Below, piece by piece: positions 56,408 to 64,000 of a DNA stretch of 64,000 nucleotides. The notes under the pieces are model-generated. The model was not told where the DNA came from, ran no database searches, and was given only the letters and a program-made list of their open reading frames with translations. This stretch comes from Calvatia gigantea (taxonomy: Eukaryota > Basidiomycota > Agaricomycetes > Agaricales > Lycoperdaceae). The translations under genes were made by a program, and so were the position numbers. Numbering within the stretch: the first letter of the stretch is position 1; every line of letters starts with the position of its first letter. The stretch lies in the NCBI GenBank assembly GCA_025093985.1, contig JACAAK010000008.1, forward strand, positions 1,736,001 to 1,800,000, given 5' to 3'.

Positions 56408-57213
56408 TCACGGACTGACGTTGCTGGTGAAGTACAGAAGCGTTTCAATCAGTGAACTGGTATGCATCCAAGAGTGTTTGAAAACCAACATGTCTGCACT
56501 AGACAGTAAGCCTGGAAGATATACAAGATAAAGAGACCCTGGCGTTCGAGGTCAAGCACAAAGGACCCAGCCTGATTGAATCATTTAGTATATTTCCATA
56601 ATGGGAAAATATCCTTGCATAATTTACAATACGTAATATCAAAGTCTCCCGATATCGCGCCTAACTTCATAGTCAAGCTCATGAGTGGCTGCGTGGACTT
56701 TGGCCTGCAGTGGGGGGCCCTGTCGTACAGGGTTAGACACCCCAGATTGCCGAGAAACTGCAAAACCAATCCTCAAGTAATGTCAAAACTAGGACTGGGG
56801 TCGCTGGGTTGACACCCCCCCTTTTTTTTTTTGAACTTCGTATTCATCTCTGCTACCACAGGAACTAATACTCGTAGCGACGTTGTCCTTAAACCCCTAT
56901 ACAGCCCTTTCTGCACCGACATTCAGGTAAATTTAAGCACTGAAATTCAGGTAAATTTAAGATTTTTTTTTTTTTACGAAACAAAGGCGGGTCAATGAAA
57001 AGATACGATGGGGCGAGGATGGTCTTGAATAGACAGGCAGATACACATTATAATAACGAAGTCAGGCACTGAGTGGACCCACAGAACACGCGTCACCCCC
57101 CAGCCAGCATCCGACAGGGCGGCCAATACATAAATTAACATATAACTTTAAACAACGCTTTGGTCACTCAAGGGTACATATCCTAGTCCATTCAATCGTT
57201 GGGCGTGTAGCTG
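56408..57213. other. Intergenic region with T-tracts and a short direct repeat
   Basis: 806 bp between the tuberin start and the secreted-protein stop. Contains T-tracts near 56821 and 56962 and a 17-bp direct repeat ATTCAGGTAAATTTAAG (56921-56937, 56945-56961). I see no gene. The tuberin promoter should lie just right of 56407. Confidence 0.5.
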
Positions 57214-58037
57214 CTACGCCTTGCACCATCCGTCACTATTGGTGATGTAGTTGACGGAACCATCAGGCTGAGTCTGACCACCGATATTGGTGGCATCTTG
57301 TGCAGTGTGGCAACCGCCCCAGAGAGAACAGGTAAGGAGGGGGCTGCCATCCTAAGAGTACTGTTAGCGGGACAGTCATAATATTCCGGAAATTTGACAA
57401 ATACCTTGCCGTTGACATCGCGATACGCTACGAGGAAAGTGTGATCGGTAATATTTGGGACCTTAAACGATCTTGTCAACTCACAGTTCGCGAAGTGGCA
57501 ACCTTGGACAGAATCGCACATAGCTTTACAGTCTAATATATGGTGTAATCAGCAATGGAGGAATGAATAGCGACAGACACCAGGACCCACCAGCAACAGT
57601 CTCAACAAGTCCGAATGTCAGGTAGTCACCAGCTTGGGTTGCGCCAGTGAGATTGGCGAAGGTCTGGGTATAACCATCTGAGGGAAGAGGAGGGTTGCTG
57701 GGAGGCATTGTTGGGCACTGCAGAGCATGGGGGAACCTCTTTAACACCCTGCAAAGAAGCTGGTCGTAGGGGAAAGCTATCAATGCCTCCTCTCAGCCAG
57801 TTAACAAGTCCGACAACGTACTCCTGTGAGGCAGGTGAGTCTAGGGTGGCGGCCAGGATGGTTGCCAAAGTACCAGCCAGGATGTGCTCCAGGGTTCCAA
57901 GGGGGAATAGGCGCGCCATAATGGTTTCCGTGGCCCAAGTCGATGCCTAGGAGACCCTTCAAGTCGAACGACAAAGGCGAAGCAGTAACGACGGCAGGGC
58001 TAGTAGCAAGGGTGGTGAAAATGACAGCTACGCGCAT
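57214..58037 (-). CDS. Small secreted protein resembling fruit-body-specific proteins
   Basis: Start ATG 58037 (MRVAVIFTTLATSPAVVTAS), a likely signal peptide of about 19 residues. After Gly/His/Pro-rich sequence, a conserved Cys-containing domain follows: CPTMPPSNPPLPSDGYTQTF, ANLTGATQAGDYLTFGLVET, CKAMCDSVQGCHFANSYRDV, NGKDGSPLLTCSLWGGCHTA, TQPDGSVNYITNSDGWCKA, stop at 57214-57216. Junctions in the domain are clean: donor after VETVA, a gtgagt intron after HFAN, and a gtattt intron after DVNGK. The exon 1 to exon 2 junction (57720-57850) is unresolved. Several conserved Cys suggest disulfides outside the cell. I recall similar secreted proteins being labelled fruit-body specific in mushrooms; molecular function is unknown. 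Confidence 0.75.
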
Positions 58038-58893
58038 ATTGAATGGTACAACAACTCGTTTGTGGAGCAATAGCGGGCGACGCGTCAAAAAATGTGCAGT
58101 GTCTCCGTCCTCTTTATACGTCCTCGACCATACAAAGGCGAAATTTACGGCGTAGAAGCTTTCCCACCAAAGAATGACAGATGCTGACCTGGACTCGAAC
58201 AAAATCGAAGCGGGGCGATAGCTTGCCCCGATGGAATCAAGCCTTTAACGTCAATAACTCAATCCAGTTTCACTCCGGTGCATGCTCCTGACAATCTTGT
58301 ACCTGATTACGGGGATGCTGTAAATAGCGTATGAAGTGTAGAATGGTGGAACTCGCAGGCTGCGATTATGACAGAATTTCAGTCTTCGTCGTTCAGATGT
58401 GGTACCAGACATCACTCCATCCGGACACCGACAAGTTCGGCACTGTAGCAGCGGAGACATTTTGGTCTTGGAAAGCCACGGACGGTTTGCGAAACTTAGT
58501 GGCTCACAGGAAGGCGCGTCCCGTCAACTGTCAACTAGGAGAATAAGAAGTGTCGAAATCAATTCTATGGACACAACAACGCCCTGCGTGAACTTGCGAC
58601 GTGCCTGACATCTATCAATGGACGGCTCCCCACCTTCTTTTCATCGCGCCTCAGATCCAGGGTGTTGAGCCTGAGCACGGTTGAAAATTTCGATGAGTAG
58701 CTTTTCAATGCATGAGAGCATAGCGGCAATGTCCGTGCACTCAGGCGCAGGACAATACCTAGTACCAGAGCGAAGGAGCGCGTCGCCGTGTATTCGTCAC
58801 AAACGAAACTGAACAGGCTGTCCCATCCCTGAGAGAATCGGCAAGATTGCCGGCAATCCGTCCACCACTCCTGCCCGAAGTTGAGCGGGGTAA
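58038..58893. other. Intergenic region
   Basis: Short open stretches in both strands show no recognisable domain. A CTTTATAC motif at 58112 (minus strand GTATAAAG) lies about 75 bp upstream of the secreted-protein start and could be its TATA element. Confidence 0.4.
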
Positions 58894-61211
58894 TCACGGC
58901 CTGTGCATTGTTTCTCTCTTCAAGAAGGCACAAACCAACGTCCGATACCTTAACTTGACACGATGACAGAAAGGTTTGATGTATTCCATAAGGGCTGAGT
59001 GCACCCATCCCCCTTGTAAGTAATGTTTGTTCGATTTACCATTCATCAAGCCTTCACACGCTCTAGACTCTTCAGTAATCTCAGAAACCTGATCGTCAGA
59101 TGGCACTGGACAAGTACCATCCAAGTCTTCACCATACGCAGTTTCATCAACGAAGGTTTCTTTTGGGGGAAATCCAGCTGATAGGATCCAATAAACGGAT
59201 CCAGCCACAAAGAACTGGCGCCAAATGAGCTACTAGATGCAGAGGCAAAACAACTACAGGAGGACTTACGCCAAAAAGCCAAGAAATGTTGAATATGAAA
59301 GACGCGTTTCCGACGAAAATTCCGGGATTGATGTTGTGAATAAGCCCAGGTAGGTTCGGCGTCACAGACACAACGAGCGCAATGAGAGCTCTCCAGTTCT
59401 TGACAGAGGGCAGATTCAGAGCAGCAGTAGGTTTCAAGATCAAGAAAGGTCACTCACGACTCCATTCCAATACCTATATTTTCCGTGAGGATTGTACAAG
59501 GCCGGAACGTCCACTTTGCATCTCCGAACGAGCCAATACTGAAGCGCCGACATTAGCGTCGCCGGGAGTTATTTGGAGTGCTATATTCGAAGCTCACATC
59601 GACCACCATTCTGCAGTTTTGCGCGTTAGGACCCCAACACCAGAGGAAAACTCGCGACGTACATAGCAGCAAAAGGGCCCAGGAAAACCGTGTATCCACT
59701 CATGAAAGATAGGAATCTTGGGGCTGAAGCCAAAATTTCCCAAGGGCATAATACCCAACCACCAACAATTGCGCAAATAATCTGCCCCCTTCTAATATTG
59801 ATATACTGCGGAAGTAACACCATCATATCATTTGCAGCGCTTAGACTATTGGCAGAAATGTTTGCCCCTATTGTGGCGAGCATGAATACAAAGGAGGCAA
59901 AGAAGGCAGCTGCGCGGTTGTCCCATTTGTCGATGAGGCGAAGGGGATCCCAGAGTATTTCACCGTATAGTGTTTCGCCAGCGAGGGTTACTGCGATACC
60001 TAGAACCCTGCGAGTCAAGTAAACGAACATACAGTTTGAAGGATCCTCACCAATGAAGGCAACGAAAGTGAACATAGTCGGGATAACAGCCAGCTGGATG
60101 TATTGGCTGGCAATGTTGGAATTTTGGTGGGGAGATAGAAGGAACTGAATTGATCAACAAACCTTCGCTCGTTCTTCGCATATCGCTGAACAAGCAAATA
60201 TAGTGAGTATGAGTCACCCCACCCGACTTACAAACACGCATACTGTAAAGTCAGGGATATTAACAGACAATGTCGAGTAAAATCCCAGCGCACTATTGAG
60301 TGCGCTAAGCCATGCCCATCGCAAGTTGGGGCCGCTGAGTTGGGAGTGCTGAGTTTCTAGACTTACGCGTGCAGGCACCTTGACGAACGCCCAGGTGAGC
60401 ATCGCCAACCACGCAATTGGCACGATGATAGACTTTGCAGTGAAGAAGTGTCGGATCTTTTGCGGAGACACCAGCATAAAGGGAAGTTGGATGAGCCAGT
60501 AAAGGAAGTAACACATGATACCTGATAGAGGTGATTAGAAGGCAATTGGTTAGCCAAAGGGGGAATAAATACTTGCCGACAGTTGTGATGTTTGCTTCGG
60601 GGGATAAATGGTTGGGAATACGAGCGGTTGAAGGCCATATAGCTTTCAACATTTGATAGATGCACTCTGACCCAATGAACGTCTGGTACGTAAGGACTCG
60701 GATTCACTATTCAACCGATGAGGGGAAGGAGATGGCGCGACATACTTGAATTCCGTACCAGAACATTGCGAGAACCGCACGGCTGATAACAGTGAAGTAG
60801 CTCAGCCAGAATCCGAAGGAAGCCCTGTTGATGATTGGGAATGCAATATGCAGACGAGCTCCCATTGTTCCGTTTAGGACTACAACCACCTATCGCGGTA
60901 TCAACTACCAAAAACGTGTCCTACAAGCAATATGAATCAAGTGAACTCACAGCGATAATGATATGGCCCAGAGCAATAGCCGCTAGCGCTTGTCTCCACG
61001 ACAAGCCTACGGCCAACATGGAACTCGCTAACTGCCACCCTGGAACACTCGTAGCATCCGATACCCAATATGCAGCATAATTCCAAGTCGACCAAGTCCT
61101 CTTGTGCGGTGGTACGGGATCCATATCTTTGTTGCTCCATCTTGAATTTGGGCCGAGCCTGGAGTTTTCAGGGGAGAGCGACCACGCTGATAACCTGAGG
61201 TACTTGTTCAT
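58894..61211 (-). CDS. NCS1-family nucleobase/uracil-type permease
   Basis: Start ATG 61211 (MNKYLRLSAWSLSPENSRLG). Exons on the minus strand carry the NCS1 hallmarks in order: NKDMDPVPPHKRTWSTWNYA, AYWVSDATSVPGWQLASSML, GLSWRQALAAIALGHIIIAV, VLNGTMGARLHIAFPIINRA, SFGFWLSYFTVISRAVLAMF, then QMLKAIWPS. Later come YWLIQLPFMLVSPQKIRHFF, LSALNSALGFYSTLSVNIPD, LWDPLRLIDKWDNRAAAFFA, NISANSLSAANDMMVLLPQY and MSGYTVFLGPFAAMYVA. About twelve membrane spans are expected. These proton- or sodium-coupled carriers import uracil, allantoin, uridine or related compounds at the plasma membrane; the sequence most resembles the Fur4-like branch. The hydrophilic C-terminus is ETFVDETAYGEDLDGTCP. The exact stop is uncertain; 58894 is the end of the open frame if no further intron exists. 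Confidence 0.87.
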
Positions 61212-62040
61212 CCTTGAAAAGGGGGATGACGAAAATTAAGCGCCAAGCTTTAGGTGATCAGCTAAATAGTCCTATTTTGGTTCGGGTTCGAAGGATCTAG
61301 GACCATATGGAAGTTGACCGCCACAGACGTGGCTACCCCGACAGACTTGTTCATGAGACACTATGCATCATGCATCATGCATCATGTACCATGCACCACG
61401 CATTGATGTTCAAGTGAAGACCCGACTACCAATGCGACTACTTATGCCAGCACTCGACGGCCATTTGGTCATGAGCAGAGAGGCGAATCTTGACACTCGA
61501 AATGCTGTGCAGCGATGAGGCCTGCCCGCATCTCTCAGTATGGTTCATCCCACCAGGTCCCCTCTGGTATTCACACGCTTAAACGGCGGACAGTCTGCAG
61601 AAACAGCAGTGTTCTAATAAGGGAGGCACACACATAATCTCTCTATTTTTGTCTGCATCCTACTGCTTCTCTCCTGCTCCCCTGACCGCCTAATCCACTT
61701 CCATCTCACTATCCATCACTTCTGAGTGGTTGAGGTCATTTGGTGTAGTAGACGTCAAAAGCCGCGTGCCACGAGATTTCTACACAATAAACTTGATTGC
61801 AAGTGCCGTGCTGCAAGGGGACATAGTACCCAATATAGACCAGGAAGCTTTCTCCTGGTAATTGACAAGCAGCGGGGAAGCCGGACGCGAACAGCAGCGA
61901 ACAAGCGAATCAGCATCTACCCTGTATGTTAACCTCTATGAAATTTCCCAAGTGTATCAACTATGAGTACAGAATCGTGCAATCCGACTCCCAATAAACC
62001 CTAATACTTGACCCTCTGATATCCCTCGGCCACCGTCCCT
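61212..62040. other. Intergenic region with a 7-bp microsatellite
   Basis: 829 bp between the permease start and the amidohydrolase stop. ATGCATC is repeated three times at 61363-61383. No gene recognised. Confidence 0.5.
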
Positions 62041-63526
62041 CTACAGACTCAAGCCAAGGTTATAAACCCGGTTAGCTGTGTGGAAAAGCATATTTTCCAA
62101 AATGTTCTTAGCTTGCGTTTCTGTCATATCGCCTATTTCGATAGTTTCCTTCAGGACCTAACAAACGAGCTTAAAAGCCTGGAATTCCGCAGGAAACATA
62201 AGTGCCCACCTCGTACAGGGCTTGGCGTGACTGCAAAGTCGCCAAGTAGTAAGTCTCAGGCCAGTAATGCCCATCGGCTGCAGATATATAAGTCGCAGAC
62301 ACATGTAGTTAAAGCCATACACTTACTTGACCACAATAATTTACTTGTGGGGGTAAGCTCCAAAAGTTGACGCAGGATAGCTTTCTGCCCTTGAGTTGAA
62401 ACGACGGGAAAGACCTAAGGGTATGGCATCAGAACCCGCCTCTCAGATCTGGCAATTCCGTACCTCGCCAAAATCCAGGTATACATTTGAGTAAACCGAA
62501 GCTAGGTATCCAGCCTCGCGAGTATATGGGTAGGATGAATGCAATAGCACGAAAATGGTGCGAGGATAACTTTGAATGACTTGTTGCAGTCGGGCAGGAG
62601 TTGAAGTGGTAAGATTGATGTCATCGTCACCGAGGCCCGTATGGAACTGAACTTAAAAACAATAGAAGTTAACTTGGCTTTTTCGAAAGGCCAACCGACG
62701 GCTCACTTGGTTTCTGGTATTCGCCTGCAACTTCAATTGCTGTTCTCACCACAAGATCGTTCAGATCCTTGTGAGCTAGGCGGATCTCAGCTTTTGTTTG
62801 CAACATCTTAAAAACATCCAAAAGCGAGAACTTGAGGCCTGCTTGCGAAGAATACGTGCTGACTTCGAGCCCAGTGCGATAGCATACAACGGATTTAAAA
62901 CCCACGACGAATGGGTCTCGAGCATAGCGGGTCAAAGCTTCCCGAATTTCGGTGGTGAAGTTCGTCAGGATTGGTACGACATTCAAGGTGTCCGTCAAGA
63001 GATGAGGCTCCAGGAGCTCCCTCAGAATTTCCTTAAGGGGCATCGTCAACGAATAAAGCTTCTACGGACATCGACACGAACATACTTCTGCAACCACTTC
63101 GACCCGCACAATTCTCCGTGATGGGTGTTTGGTGAACTGATCGTGCCAAGGAATGTCATTCAGAAGACTTTGGCCATTCAAGCCATCATCGATTAGGATA
63201 GTGTCTATGGCCGCATCCTGAAACGAATGCCTGCAAAGTTTTTCGTAGTCGTAATCCATCCTCCTCGCCTTGACTTCTTCCCAAGTCGCTGAGCTGGGTA
63301 AATCCAGAAGTCTGGCAAGCTGCGGAGTGGCACGTAGGCAGGCTAGGGTATGATGTGCATCCTTGAGCGCCTGGCCACCCGCCTCAGATATCACACCCTC
63401 GTACGGAAAATCATTCCTGTTTTCCTTGCGGAGGAGTAGATGCGCATGATTGTCGATGGCTGGAAATGTCAACGCGGTCTTGCGGAGGGTAAGGAACTTA
63501 TCGTCGGGGATCTGGCTTAGGGACAT
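62041..63526 (-). CDS. Amidohydrolase of the FluG N-terminal type, no glutamine synthetase domain
   Basis: Start ATG 63526 (MSLSQIPDDKFLTLRKTALT). Metal-binding HxH motif in FPAIDNHAHLLLRK. Middle exons: HSFQDAAIDTILIDDGLNG, DPFVVGFKSVVCYRTGLEV and HTGLGDDDINLT (after an intron near 62650). Then FVLLHSSYPYTREAGYLASV, YLDFGEVFPVVSTQGQKAIL, LTPTNKLLWS, an intron with donor gtaagt, and TDGHYWPETYYLATLQSRQA. The last exon reads VLKETIEIGDMTETQAKNIL then MLFHTANRVYNLGLSL and stops at 62041-62043. The HxH, later His and the Asp in TDGH fit the amidohydrolase superfamily (amidohydro_2). FluG of Aspergillus fuses such a domain to glutamine synthetase; here the stop comes before any such domain. Substrate unknown. 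Divergent from the BolA-like gene. Confidence 0.87.
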
Positions 63527-63834
63527 GACTGTTTGGCCGATAATGGATGTGGATCCATATTTACTTTGCTGCCAGTGCTAACTGATCCATAAAAAGAAAA
63601 CAAGAAATAACGCAAGCCTGAGAGGCCGAATGTTAACAATCAGCTCCCTCCACGTTGTGCACAAGTATATTTCTGGATATACTTCGATTTTAGCGGCCGG
63701 CAGACTTACCTGAGGGGAGTGTTTGAACGGCCCGGAAGTTGGAACAGTAATCTGGCATATCGTAAGTATTTGCCTGTATTTATGATCCTCTCCCTTTATC
63801 TTATCAGATCAACTTGCTCACCTGCGTCACCACC
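63527..63834. promoter_or_regulatory. Divergent promoter region
   Basis: 308 bp between the amidohydrolase start (minus) and the BolA-like start (plus). No specific element identified beyond geometry. A cagATCAAC junction near 63807 could be a leader intron acceptor for the plus gene. Confidence 0.4.
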
Positions 63835-64000
63835 ATGGTCGGCATCGCAGCACTCGAAAGGGCCATCCACGCTGGATTCGTCGTAAGCCACCTGGAAATT
63901 GAGGACACTTCAAGTGGATGCGGCGAAAACTACTCCGTTCTTCTAGTCAGCGAGGTAAATGAGTCGAGTATCCCGAACCCCATCCCTCTTTCTCAAGGTT
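63835..64000 (+). CDS. BolA2/Fra2-like iron-regulatory protein, first exon only
   Basis: ATG 63835; exon 1 ends 63954 at the donor gtaaat, giving 40 codons: MVGIAALERAIHAGFVVSHL then EIEDTSSGCGENYSVLLVSE. This matches the BolA core (HLEVxDTSxGCGxxYxVxxVS), including the Cys in GCG that can ligate an iron-sulfur cluster. The gene continues past the window; the second exon would be expected to hold the FEGKxxLxRHRxVN half with the ligand His. BolA2/Fra2 pairs with monothiol glutaredoxins in the cytosol and signals iron status. Partial because the window ends. Confidence 0.85.
   Translation, partial: MVGIAALERAIHAGFVVSHLEIEDTSSGCGENYSVLLVSEVNESSIPNPIPLSQG

Noticed and set aside
58565..59008. 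147-codon minus-strand open frame at the permease 3' end
   Set aside because: Different frame from the permease tail, no conserved motif; could at most contribute a terminal exon, which I could not support.

Overview
The window is nuclear DNA of a basidiomycete fungus, most likely a transposon-rich mushroom-forming Agaricomycete. Host genes have many 44-60 bp introns and encode a TSC2/tuberin homologue, a Yen1/GEN1 resolvase, an NCS1 permease and a FluG-like amidohydrolase. The species cannot be fixed from the sequence.

Positions 1-40,196 are a retrotransposon graveyard with no intact host gene. It can be peeled into layers because most insertions keep LTR ends (TG...CA) and target-site duplications (TSDs). 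A minus-strand Ty3/gypsy element (C, pol at 5961-8320, gag at 33977-35421) was split by a plus-strand Ty3/gypsy element (D, 8326-33971, TSD ttgta). D contains another complete chromovirus (E, 15039-22571, TSD gtgta), a copia-like element without recognisable genes (H, 26634-33371, TSD ctgcc), several solo LTRs and a 1.3-kb repeat (G). E holds an inverted copy of the same repeat (F). The left edge holds a further gypsy pair (B plus strand, A minus strand) with a 2.1-kb tandem duplication. The right edge (35.5-40.2 kb) is a pile of solo LTRs inserted in one another. The gypsy elements share the order LTR, gag (two CCHC knuckles), protease, RT, RNase H, integrase, chromodomain, a third ORF of unknown function, polypurine tract, LTR. 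All are broken, mostly by C:G to T:A transitions at CpG sites.

Positions 40,589-64,000 are compact host sequence: a VHS-GAT ubiquitin-adaptor gene (-), a family 3 glycoside hydrolase (-), a conserved unknown gene (+), a small coiled-coil gene (+), a Yen1/GEN1-type Holliday junction resolvase (+), tuberin (-), a secreted fruit-body-type protein (-), an NCS1 nucleobase permease (-), a FluG-like amidohydrolase (-) and the first exon of a BolA2/Fra2 gene (+). I saw no operon-like functional grouping; neighbours are tandem, divergent or convergent with gaps from about 100 to 860 bp.

The most unusual item is inside H: about 14 tandem units of roughly 35-55 bp (27877-28570), each a T-run followed by two small hairpins whose stems vary in sequence but mostly keep pairing.
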